A stretch of DNA of 64,000 nt, from contig NC_051090.1 of the NCBI RefSeq assembly GCF_901709675.1, positions 2,973,342 through 3,037,341 on the forward strand, in the 5' to 3' direction. This DNA comes from Syngnathus acus. Its lineage: Eukaryota; Chordata; Actinopteri; Syngnathiformes; Syngnathidae. The position numbers and the translations under genes are program-made. Under the pieces are notes generated by a model. The model did not search any database. It saw nothing but the letters and a program-made list of their open reading frames with translations, and was not told the origin of the DNA. Positions 16,319 to 30,531 of this stretch are shown piece by piece; positions within the stretch are counted from its first letter, which is position 1; every line of letters starts with the position of its first letter.

Positions 16319-19300
16319 ATGACGTTCCGTAGCATTAAGGTAGGAGCTAACTTTTTTTAAATCGTTCCCTCAAAAATAGCAACAGCTTCATCTAAACGCA
16401 TTTTAACACGCTAGATAATTTATTAAATTAGCTATGTAGTGCACAGGTGAGCGTCCCCACCATGCTAATGTCAACATTTCTTCGACCGAGACGTACACGT
16501 ATAATAATTTTATTTTTTTTAATCAATGAAAAAGAATAGGTCGTGTGACACTTCGGTTTAATTTTGAGTCATCAGAATCCTATTTTTAAAATGTTACCTT
16601 TCAGTTTTGTTTGCTTCCTAAAACTTCAAGTTAATTTTGTGAAATTAATGGCAACTTCAGCTATCCTTTTTTTTGTGTGCAGATGTTCTATTTATATTTA
16701 TACAGGCTCAAAATTCACAAAATCTGCCATATAATGATCCTATTGATGTTTTGCAGTTTTTAACATTGAAAGAAAATAGTGCAATGAAAATGACCACATT
16801 TTAGTATATAGTGTATATCTTAAAAACAAACGGATATAGTAATAATAAAAATAATTCAAATTAATTCACTCGTATTTCAAGGCACAACTGTACAAGTTTT
16901 ATCTGATTGGTTCTCAATTTGAACCACATACACTAAACAGAATCACGACAACTTCAAATGTTTGTCATTGTGGTGACAGTTTGATGACCCACCATAAAAC
17001 AAGGAATTCAGATTTATTTTGTTCTTGCTATGATAAGAAGTTTGATAATCTCTTCTCTACGCCCTTGATCTGGCAAGGTTGCACTGCACAACCCTCCTTT
17101 GTTATGTTTGGATAAATGGGAGTAGCTTTGCACACAGGAGAGGCCCTTTTGCCTTTTAACTTTTATTCATCCCCTTTCGCACCTTTAAAAAACACTTCAT
17201 AATAAATCCATCTTTTCTTGGCTCCGGAACACAATGTTCATTCAGATCTGTGTATTTGCTCAATTCCATTCTGCAGCACAGAGCAGGATTGCAACATAAA
17301 TTCTTCAAGGATATTTCTGTCATCGCCATTGTAGGAGACAAAAGGGAACGACAGATTGATAGTGATACACTTAGTAGATCCAACATCAACTACCCCAGTT
17401 GTATTATTTAACAACTTGGAATCCAAGATGCTCAATGCTCACTTCTGGATTGACTTGACACGTATCTGAGATGTTTTGGAAAAACATCCGGCAATGTCGC
17501 TGACTCCCAAAAAGGTCGAACTTGCATTTTGGTAAATAAGGCTTTCGAGGCTGGGAATAAACGAACGTTTGTGTAAACATCAATTTCGAACGTCAAAGAA
17601 TTTGTAGTCGTTGAACACTCAACGACAATTCTGAGTCGTTGATTTGAACGTGCGGGCTTTTTGGAAACATCACAAATAATTTGCATGATTTGCGTTTTTT
17701 TATTCCCGTAAAACCATAAAATCATTTCAATCGTCGCTAATTGCGTAACATGATGTGGTGATGATCTCTATCGAAACTATTGTGTAGCCAAACGCTTTCA
17801 TGTCCCCCACACAATGAGGGGAGTCGATTCCGTGACCTATCTTGGGATTTTTTTCTGCGTTTCCTTTGTTTCGTTCTGCTCCAAGGTTTAAAAGAACAAA
17901 AACAACAGAGATTTCCATGTGGAAATCCACAGATACATCAAGCTCGCGTCCCACGTAGCGTTTGAAAGGGGAGAGCAAACTTCCCTCAATTCTTACCGTC
18001 GCAGCAGGTTTGAAGGACAACCGGCGTGTTGAAACAAAGACGACGCTTACGACCTCGCATCTCTCGTCATAACACTTCAAGAATCAACACAAGGTGTCAG
18101 AAGGATGACATGATGGGGCTTTGCCACTTGACTATGTCATTCATTCCGTTTGGTGACACTTTTCATAAAAATCAAAAGTCCATTTGACAATTTTCAGTCG
18201 ACTAACCTCATTCGTAAACAGCGAAGGCAATTTAGACACCTGTTGAACCCAATGAATGAGTTTTTGTAAACGTTGCCACTTGACCGCATCACTCAAATGG
18301 AAAATTAGGCCTGCTTTCATTTATTTACAAGCGATTTAATTAACGTCACCAACAAAGGAGCATTTGTGTGACATTCCGGGGCCCCGTTTTTACAGAGAGA
18401 ACTCGAACGTGTCGTTTGTTTGCTAATTGTCACGTCAGATTCGAGAGCTGTTTATATTTGACCCCGCCACATAACTGCTCAACAAAATAAATAAATAAAC
18501 AGATTGATAAATACATATAAATTAGAAAAATATAAATAAACAGATAAATAAATAAATGTATACCTTGAATTTTCTTTCTACATTAAAGCGCTGTATTTTT
18601 TTGGTTAGCATTTTGTTTTTCTTTTCAACCTATTTTGTAATCCTGCTCTATTTGTTCAAGTTGTTCGTGCTATGTCACGGCCTGCTGCAGTTCTCCCAGC
18701 TGCTGTACAGCTCCTACTTCAAGAGCACCCTGAGCACGGTGGAGAAACGTTACGGGCTCAGCAGCTACTCCGCCGGAACGCTGTCCTCCCTGCACGAGGT
18801 AAAAGAGAAACGGAAAGATCTGTCTTGACTGTTTGTAATTGTAATTCACTTCAGATAAGACTCAGATTCCACGTTGATGGACTTTCAAGGTGTCCGTCTG
18901 TCTTTCCAGGTGAGCAACAGCGTATTGATCGTCTTCCTGAGCTACTTTGGGAATCGCGTGCACCGCCCTCGCGTCATCGGCATCGGCGGACTGTTGATGT
19001 CAATCAGCGCCGTGATGCTCGCCCTGCCGCACTTCCTGTCGCAACCGTATGAATACGACTCGGCGCTACTGAGTACGAGCACATTTTGTATTTCATCAAC
19101 AAAGACTGTCAATCAAAAACGAGGCCTGAATGAACCGTGACCCCGAACAAACTTAACGTACGTGTACGGACAATGTGAGTCTTGCAAAAGGAAATCCAGG
19201 GAAGAGGTCATTAACTAATTTCCTCTAGGCTACGTTGACGCTCAACAGTGCTTAATCTGATAAATGTCTCCGCGCTGGAACGTTTGTCCTGCCATGCTCA

Positions 19301-22012
19301 GCACAACATGGTCCTTGGTGTTATCTTTGCGAACCTCCATTAAGCACTCCAGCTCAACTTTGGCCTTAATTAGACGGAAATTCGTCATTGTGCGTGTTGT
19401 ATTATCTGACACGAAAATCACCATTCATTCACGTCGCCTCCGGACTTAATGTTCAGGAAATTAAAATGGCCACTCACGAAATTCCCTGATAAACCTTAAA
19501 GGGACTACAGACATATCCGGTATAGAGACGTGATGCCTCCATCTGGTTCTTGTAGACCGTCAGGACATTTGCAACCCGCAGAGGAACTCCAGCGTCTCCG
19601 AGTCTTGCGGCCACGATGAGAGCGAGCGATTGGCCGACACGCGCACCCTGTGGATGCTCATGGCCGCCGCTCAGCTGCTTTTCGGTATTGGCTCGGTGCC
19701 CATGCAACCTTTTGGCATCTCTTACATCGACGATTTCGCCGCGCCCGGGAACTCTCCACTCTACATAGGTGAACCTCTCCACCTTTTAATATTCTTGAAC
19801 TTAGCTTGTAAAAAAACAAAAAATGTATCATCCAAATTTGAATGTTTACGGTTTATTTCCACTTGCAGCCATCTTGTTTGCCGTTTCCGTTTTTGGTCCC
19901 GCCTTCGGCTTCTTATTGTGCTCCGTGATGCTTGGTATCTACGTGGACGTGGACAAAGTGGCTTCGGGTAACGACGACCTTTCGCCTTTCCGCATCCTGA
20001 TGTGCTTTCATACTCATGACGCAAGTTTGCTTTTTTTGTTTCCACTCAGATGGCGACTTAGGGGAGGAGCTGAGACCGGGAGACCCTCGCTGGGTGGGCG
20101 CCTGGTGGATGGGCCTCCTTATCACGTCCGCCTGCCTGGCTCTCACCTCGCTCCCCTACTTCTTTTTCCCCCGCAGCATGCCATCAGAAGGGCGGGTAAG
20201 AACATTTGCAGCGATATGTCGCCCTCTACTGGCTGTATCTCCTCACTACATATTATTATTATTTTTGTAAACATCCAAGACAGGCATTTTCAAAGGTTGT
20301 CGTCTGACATTGTTACTCGCATGGCATAGTGTTCAACTTATTTTTACACTTGTGTATTTGCAGATGATTGGAAGCGAAACCAACGTGGACTTCAAGAAAC
20401 CTCGTGTCTCTTTGTTCGACTTCTTGAAAAGTATGTTCCTTAAATTCCTCATTACTAAGGTAATAATAATCAAGAAATTCCCAGATTCTAATTTTTGTGT
20501 TCAGTGTTTCCCAGGATGTTCTTCCACCTGCTGCTAAATCCCCTCTTCCTGGTCCTGATCTTGGCCCAGTGCTGCTTCTCGTCGGTGATCGCGGGCCTCT
20601 CCACCTTCCTCAACAAGTTCCTGGAGCGTCAGTACGGCGCCTCCGTCGCCTACAGCACCATGCTGGTCGGTGGGTGTCAACTCCTCGCCTCACGCAGGAC
20701 TAGACGAGACCAGCGGTGATCCTAAAATGTTGCTCCTTCGCAGGTGCTGTCAATCTTCCGGCCGTGGCGGTGGGCATGCTGGCGGGCGGGTTCATCATGA
20801 AGCGTACGAGAATCTCTCTGAAGAACATCCCTCGCTTTTCTGTGCTCATGTTGAGCATCTCCACGCTAATGTGCGTGCCGCTCTTCTTCATGGGATGCTC
20901 CACACAAAAAGTGTCCCTGGTCAATCACCACCAGGTCGGACACCATGGGTGAGCTTTCGTCTCCTTCAAAGCAATGTACGGGATTCCTTCTCCAGTCTTT
21001 TATTTTGTCTCGTTGGACTCAACATATTCGTTTTGCGCAGTTCTCCATCCATGTGCTACGTCAACTGTTCATGCCCCTCCGGGACCTTCAATCCAGTCTG
21101 TGGTTCTGACGGCGTGGAGTACATCTCACCGTGCCACGCCGGCTGCACCAACTTCACCAAAAACCCGGACAACCCACACGCCGTCCAGGTATAATAAGTC
21201 ACCCGTTCGGCAAATATTCAGCGCTGAAGCTATCCGACTTTGATTTGTCATGTGCGTTTTTTAGCTGTACACCAACTGCAGGTGCGTATCGGGAAGTGAG
21301 AGTCAGGTGCGGCCGTCGCCCTGCACCAACCAGTGCACCCACTTCCTGCTGCCCGTCATCCTGATGCTGTCGGCGGGGGCGCTGGTGGCCTGCCTCACCC
21401 ACAACCCCATGTACATGATGCTGCTCAGGTCAGCTGTCGTTCCTCACCAAACTCAGCCAAATCTCAGATGCGCAAGTGACTGACGTCGTCATATTTAGGA
21501 GCGTTGCGTCAGAGGAGAAGTCCTTTGCTATCGGAGTTCAGTTTCTCCTCCTGAGGCTGTTGGGTAAGTCAGAAAGCTATCATGCTATTTGCTAATAAAT
21601 TGTATTGGTTCGAGTAGGGCGGGTTAAATTGTGATTTTTGCGTCCCCTCGGTCCCAGCGTGGCTTCCAGCTCCGGCGCTGTTCGGCATGGCCATCGACAC
21701 CTCGTGCATCTGGTGGAAGCGTGTGTGCGGCAAGAAGTTCAGCTGCGGCTACTATGACAATGACATCTTGAGAAACAGGTTAGAACATGGCCAAAGAAAG
21801 ATGGAGCACTCAAATGACGCGACCTGAGTCTCTTTTATTTACGACTTGTGACGTTCTTGACTAGAACAAATGCACTTTTGCTATTTTTCAGGTACCTGGG
21901 CTTGGTGGTGGGCTACAAAGTGATGGGTGTGGCGCTGCTGGCTATTTTGGGTTGGAAAGTGATGCGGACACAGGAGTACAGTCTAGAGAAGAGGCCTGAT
22001 GGCGTGCTATAA
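16319..22012 (+). CDS. slco2a1: Slco2a1, prostaglandin transporter (OATP2A1)
   Basis: Complete gene: exons 16319-16339, 18661-18798, 18910-19072, 19556-19768, 19869-19967, 20050-20195, 20364-20430, 20505-20669, 20744-20948, 21041-21188, 21265-21428, 21499-21563, 21658-21778, 21892-22012; 611 codons against 643 in human. A 12-span organic anion transporter of the plasma membrane that takes up prostaglandins for intracellular oxidation. Diagnostic stretches: [17 protein letters not shown] (TM1), the OATP signature [11 protein letters not shown] (exon 6), FMGCST before the large Kazal-like extracellular loop ([17 protein letters not shown], then NCRC and CTNQC), and [14 protein letters not shown] near the end. 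The first exon codes for only seven residues (MTFRSIK) in place of the roughly 30-residue human N-terminus, but SIK followed by LFVLC matches the human NIK-VFVLC junction. Neighbouring rab6b supports orthology. Confidence 0.95.
16340..18660. other. slco2a1 intron 1 with a cluster of minus-strand open frames
   Basis: 2.3-kb AT-rich intron. Between 17156 and 18080 the minus strand carries four successive open stretches of 60-117 codons (18080-17727, 17725-17432, 17435-17238, 17389-17156) that switch frame at each junction. They contain normal-looking residue mixes, including a stretch [20 protein letters not shown], but I recognise no family and see no convincing splice pair between them. This may be a decayed coding sequence or chance in AT-rich DNA. 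A perfect 8-bp hairpin (GTCGTTGA, loop ACAC) sits at 17607-17626. Confidence 0.25.
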
Positions 22013-22305
22013 AACATGCCCCTTTCCCAGCTTAATGTGGGAGTGCTCAAAAGACCAAAATCTGGTAATACCTCACAGCTTTTGCAGGACTTGTACAATA
22101 ACATATTCACTAGTGCCCGTCGGGTAGAGTCTAATGCACATCTCGTTAACTGTATAGCTTAATATTTAAGTGATTTTTTTTTTTATACTGTGTAAGTGCA
22201 CGCTGTTCATTTTATACAATGTTTTTATTTTTTTATTTTGTATTTACTCGTTGTATTAATCACACGTTTTTCGGTGCTACGTACCGCACATTATGCCTGC
22301 TTTCT

Positions 22306-22311
22306 AATAAA
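22306..22311 (+). terminator. slco2a1: slco2a1 polyadenylation signal
   Basis: AATAAA about 295 bp after the slco2a1 stop codon, in an AT-rich 3' UTR. It lies fewer than 400 bp before the rab6b start codon. Confidence 0.7.
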
Positions 22312-22690
22312 AACAACCTGTACAATAATCAACAATCACGTCATTTCACTGTTCGGCTTCGCTTCTTCGGATAATTCCGCCAACTGCGCATGCGCATAAG
22401 GTTCGGGACGTGCGACGAAAGTCCCCGATCCCCACCCAGACCACGCAGCAGCCCCGCCGGAAGGGAGCGAGCTGCACGTTCGGGTTTTGGGCGACTTGTC
22501 ACCGTCATAAAGTGAGCGAGGAAGTGCGGAAGAGAGACGTAAGGAGAGAGGTAGCGAGGAAGTGGAGAGGGTGTGCGACACCGCCGCCTTTTTCCTCCCC
22601 ACCATCCTCATCGTCGTCCGGCAGCACAAACAGCCTGAAGAGTCCATTCTCCGGCGTTCACGAGCCGCCCTTCCCTTCTTTTTGGTCAAC
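22312..22690 (+). promoter_or_regulatory. rab6b: rab6b promoter and 5' UTR
   Basis: The sequence changes abruptly to GC/CpG-rich after 22370, directly behind the slco2a1 polyadenylation signal. A consensus-like NRF1 motif GCGCATGCGCA is present at 22386-22396 (in CTGCGCATGCGCATAAG). The 5' UTR is purine-rich (22510-22570). Promoter position is inferred from composition and motif. Confidence 0.5.
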
Positions 22691-26584
<3,894 letters not shown>

Positions 26585-28026
26585 TAGCCGCTAGCATCAG
26601 TCGCAAGCGGTCATCATGTGCACCCCCCCCCACGCTTCTTATGTTGAGGCTTCCTATTGGTTACCATCCCGACTGCTGGTCAGTGCTTCCAGAGAGGAAT
26701 ATGTCAACGCTGAAGCTGCCAAAAACAAGTTTACTCTTCTTTTAGTTTTGTCTTGATCAAGTCAGTTTGTTTTTGTATTTTTATATTCAGGTTTTATATT
26801 CATGTTCGGAGCCCCTAACTTTAAGACAGACGGCAACAATAGAGACTTTTTACATCATTTGGACTATCCATGCACGCTTCGCTTTATGGCAGGTAACGTC
26901 ATACACACGCACACACTAACGTTGGACTTTTGTTTTGATTCATCATGTTTGTGTTTCTCTGTATAACATTTGGGCAATGTCACTGTTGAAACCTGGAATT
27001 TGTCTGTAAATAGTATTTGTGCTGAATACTAGAATGTGTTTACAATGGAATCTCAAGAGTCCAAATTTGACCCAAATACGCCTTGAAAATCTGATGACAG
27101 TGTTTGAATTATGACATTTTTTTTTTTTAATATCAGATGAGCACTTTTTTTTTTCTTCATTGTAAGACGGTTCTTTGTATTTATTCCTGTATGTGAGCAT
27201 TGTGGTGATGCTTGGGGGCAGCGATGACGGCCGCTCTCATCAACTTTACGGAGCATAATGACGATGTCTCCATTAAACATGTCTTGCCATCATATCTTGG
27301 ACCAATTCTCAGTCCAGAATCCAAATCTTGGTCCTGACTTTAGTCCAGGTCAAATACTGTACGTACATAGCAACATTTCACCCAAAAAAAAAGCCCTTCA
27401 AGGCAAACTGTAACTGTCACAGTTTGCTGATCTGACTTGTTCCAACAAATTCACACCAAACCGGATCGCTAACAAACGGATTTCTTGCGCCACGCCACTG
27501 GGAAACCACCATGGCCCAAATTTGCGTCATCAACTGTGACCCGAAACTCGAGACCTGAGAAATTTGTAATCTGCTTTTTAATGAAAGTGATGATCCAATA
27601 TTTTCCATACAATCCCAACTAAGATTCTGCCAGATGCTGGATGAATGCCCTTCATAATCCCTTTTCATGCTTCAGCAAGCCTTTTGTCACATGCTTCTGT
27701 TGTGACATTGGCAGAAGAAGCAGTCTCCTCGGCAGAAGGACTGGTGTCTACAAGCTGATTGTTGTCCTGTAAAACTAAGAAAATAAGAGTAGCCACCCAC
27801 AGTGAAATTATTGTTGTCCCTTAAAGCTGATACTAGCAGATCGCACATAAATAAATACTCTCGACAGCTACTTTGTCATAATAAATTAAAAAAGAATGCT
27901 GTTTATTTGGGAACATTGAGGGAAGCCATCTGTTCCCCGGGGGTCCCTGGATGTGTTTTAGTCCGTGTTGAACCAAATCCCGGAGCAGCAGCTGGGAGAA
28001 CTAAGCCCAGAATAAATAAGTGGAAG
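26585..28026 (+). other. rab6b 3' UTR and convergent intergenic gap
   Basis: 3' UTR of rab6b probably to ATTAAA at 27272-27277. For the convergent minus-strand gene, the reverse complement of AATAAA occurs at 27902-27907. No further exon is firmly supported here. Confidence 0.5.
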
Positions 28027-28670
28027 TCAGGGGTTTCGTAACGTCTCGTCACCGGAGAGCCTGCGCCAGGATTTCATTTCCCTGCAAGGATAAAAAAATG
28101 CCAATTTATCTAGCGTTTTCATCAATGTCATCATTGAGGGGGGGGGTCAGACTTACACATTACTGCTGGGCATGATCCTCTCTCGGGGTCTCTTGGTCAG
28201 CGTAAACTTGCGGAAGAAGGACCGGAACTTGACCTTGTTCCTGGAAGGATGACAGAGGTTATCGGGCTGAACAATTTTGACAAATAACTGAGTAAAAATG
28301 AATACATCGATGATTTGTTGAGCTACCATTTGGCTTGGGGTGTGGTCTCTGTGGCCTCTTCCCTGTCTTCTTTCATCCTGCCTTCCTTTTCCTTGTCTTC
28401 TTGGTCGCTGGGTATCTGCTCCCACAGGTCGCTGTCCACCCACAGCGCCTCTCGCAAGCTAAGGCCCCGCTGCACGCAGGTGACGCGGCGGCACAGCGGG
28501 CAGCATACGCTGAGCGACGGCCCGACGCCTCCGGGCCCTGAACACACCGCCATGGCCTCCAGGCAGGCCTGGCAGAAGGCGTGTCGGCAGTGCAGTGTCC
28601 GGGGGATACGCTCCACCCTGTTGAAGGTCTGCAGGCATACGCCGCAGTCGCCCTCACCACACAGCACCAT
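28027..28670 (-). CDS. Small RING-finger protein, probable E3 ubiquitin ligase (unnamed)
   Basis: Minus-strand gene between rab6b and dtymk. Exons in transcription order: 28694-28327 (ATG at 28670), 28240-28157, 28081-28027. The protein opens with a C3HC4-type RING: CGVC, then LHCRHAFCQACL and CCPLC, with an unusually long Gly/Pro-rich loop (VCSGPGGVGPSLSV) before the last Cys pair. It continues with an acidic/charged segment (DQEDKEKEGRMKEDREE) and a basic tail (KVKFRSFFRKFTLTKRPRER). A RING of this kind recruits E2 enzymes. Exon 3 reads straight into TAA at 28155-28153, but that TAA is part of a perfect donor GT|GTAAGT, and a strong acceptor (TTATCCTTGCAG) follows at 28082, giving 160 residues; unspliced the protein has 143. 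It resembles short single-RING proteins such as RNF224 in the RING only; I do not assign orthology. Confidence 0.65.
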
Positions 28671-29230
28671 GGAGGGACCCCCAGCTATGTTCCCCTGCGA
28701 GGTTGCAAGTTCATGTTTACAGACAGTCACAATGCACACACAGACAAATGGTCACACACGTTGACGTCTATGGAGCCGTTTGGAAAGTGGAAGGAAAAAA
28801 AATGGATTGTTTTCCTTTATTATTATTTTACTTTTAGCTAGGAAAACTGGCAAACTGAATTTAAAGTTGTTAGATTTAGTAAAGAGCTACTCATTGATTT
28901 TTGATCAGCACTTCATCACAAGAAGCTGAAGATGGGTGAGTAAGCAGTTTTCATTTTTTACAGTTTTACTATACAGCTGTTCACTTATTGTTTACTAGTA
29001 TGACATAAGAAAAACTGTATTTCTCTATCTTTGTATAATAATTGGGCAAGTAATTTTGTAGTTGACTTAAATGTGCCTGTTTAAAATACACCCAAGAGTA
29101 TTTTGTTATACATTGCATACTTTTAATATACAGCGATTGAACTCATTTACTTTATCAACTTGAATTACAACTGAGCAAATGTTACTTATGCTGATTTCCC
29201 GTCACCTACAAAAAAAAAAAAAGTACTTAC

Positions 29231-29434
29231 TTGATGAGAAGAAATAAATCCAATCTCAAGGCTTGAGTGATGGCTGCTGAGAGGTTTTGGTTTGTGAATG
29301 AAGGCGGCGAAGCCTGTTTCTTTGTATTGTGGGGGCGGTTCCCAGTTGGAACGTCGTCGGGACGGCAGCTGTGGAAGCAGACAGCACTGAGGAGGCGGGC
29401 GAGCCTTTGTTAGGAGCAGCTGAACCAAGCGCAT
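29231..29434 (-). other. Candidate 5' exon of the RING gene
   Basis: On the minus strand an open frame runs from an ATG at 29434 to a consensus donor CATCAA|GTAAGT after 29231, in phase 0. The RING exon begins after a good acceptor (AACCTCGCAG) at 28694, also phase 0, and its frame stays open upstream of the ATG at 28670 (GNIAGGPS). Splicing would add 76 residues (starting MRLVQLLLTK). It could instead be 5' UTR, since the peptide shows no domain and a tRNA gene begins only 74 bp upstream. Confidence 0.35.
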
Positions 29435-29507
29435 CAGACAGTTTAATACGTCGGGAATGGAGACGGGAGCCAAAAATCGGATCAATTATGCAATGATAAA
29501 AAATATT

Positions 29508-29579
29508 GGGCTCGTCCGGGATTTGAACCCGGGACCTCTCGCACCCAAAGCGAGAATCATACCCCTAGACCAACGAGCC
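29508..29579 (-). tRNA. tRNA-Pro (anticodon TGG)
   Basis: 72-nt cloverleaf on the minus strand. Acceptor stem GGCTCGT pairs with ACGAGCC, the anticodon stem CTCGC/GCGAG encloses TTTGGGT (anticodon TGG), and the T arm is CCGGG-TTCAAAT-CCCGG. No intron. A T6 run just downstream (complement of 29498-29503) is a normal RNA polymerase III terminator. Box A (TGGTCTAGGGG) and box B (GGTTCAAATCC) are intact, so the gene looks functional. Confidence 0.96.
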
Positions 29580-30146
29580 ACGCTGTATTAAGTGAATAAA
29601 TATTGTAATGAATCTCATACCTTGTTCGCTGTGCTTTCGATGCAATTTACCAGTGTTCATACTTGAATCCTGGATTTATGCGATATTTAGCTGTTATGCC
29701 GAACGCGAGGGGAATTAGCGACAGAGTTGAAGACAGCCCCCTGTGCAAATGCTTTCAAATTCGGGTAAAACAAAGCATTTTTTTTCCCACAAACCTTTTC
29801 TTAAGGTCTTTTAAGCATTTCAAACAATGTTACTGTCGACAGAGGTGGCAAATACGTATATTTCCTGAAACTAAACACCCTGCCAATGTTTAAAATGGGG
29901 TATTTTATCATTGACTTAAATGAGCCTATTTATAAACCTTAAGTTTTTCCGGACTATGGTTTACGTCATCAATGACTTTATTCAAATTAGTCATTGTGAC
30001 AGAAGCTAATTTTGTACCAAAATCCATTACAAAATATGATATTCAAGTTAAACGGGAGACTCGAATCAACATCAACTGGTTCAACGGAATTCTTGTGGCT
30101 ATACCAGCGTGTTGACTTCTTGGCTCGTAGAGACAACCAAAATAAT

Positions 30147-30218
30147 GGGCTCGTCCGGGATTTGAACCCGGGACCTCTCGCACCCGAAGCGAGAATCATA
30201 CCCCTAGACCAACGAGCC
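30147..30218 (-). tRNA. tRNA-Pro (anticodon CGG)
   Basis: Identical to the tRNA at 29508-29579 except for the wobble base: the anticodon loop is TTCGGGT, giving CGG. Acceptor, D, anticodon and T arms pair perfectly and a T4 terminator follows (complement of 30139-30142). The pair is arranged head to tail, 567 bp apart, upstream of the RING gene. Confidence 0.96.
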
Positions 30219-30392
30219 ACGTGCCTCTCTCGACCATCATTTTCATATATAAAGAGACGCTAAATCATGTTCTTTCATCAACACGGCTTCAATTCCGTTC
30301 CTGTTCCCCATAATTATATGACTTTTGAGAGAAAATGCGAGACAACTGCATTGGCTTCTCTAGCTTAGCCGACCTCGCTTCCTTCTCGCTCT

Positions 30393-30488
30393 CCAATCGT
30401 TGCGTGATGACGTAGGAGGCGAGGTCCTCTGACGCTCCCGTCATACAGGAAGTACTTCCCATCATACAGGAAGTACTTCGAACTTCCG
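30393..30488 (+). promoter_or_regulatory. dtymk: dtymk promoter: CCAAT, CRE-like and tandem palindromic ETS sites
   Basis: Upstream of the dtymk ATG (30532): CCAAT at 30393-30397, a CRE-like TGACGTAG at 30408-30415, and two copies of an 18-bp unit TCATACAGGAAGTACTTC at 30441-30458 and 30462-30479. Each unit contains the palindrome GAAGTACTTC, i.e. two facing GGAAGT-type ETS cores. A further inverted ETS core ACTTCCG lies at 30482-30488. The two units repeat every 21 bp. Binding factors are inferred from the motif. Confidence 0.55.
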
Positions 30489-30531
30489 TGTTTACATTTT
30501 CCGGCGCGGGAAGAACATAGGCGACGCCAGC

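Noticed and set aside
27672-27766. Possible extra last exon of the RING gene (minus strand, acceptor TTTTACAG, open to TGA)
   Set aside because: Phase 0 is needed for the sensible peptide and no phase-0 donor upstream joins to it; kept only as a remote possibility.
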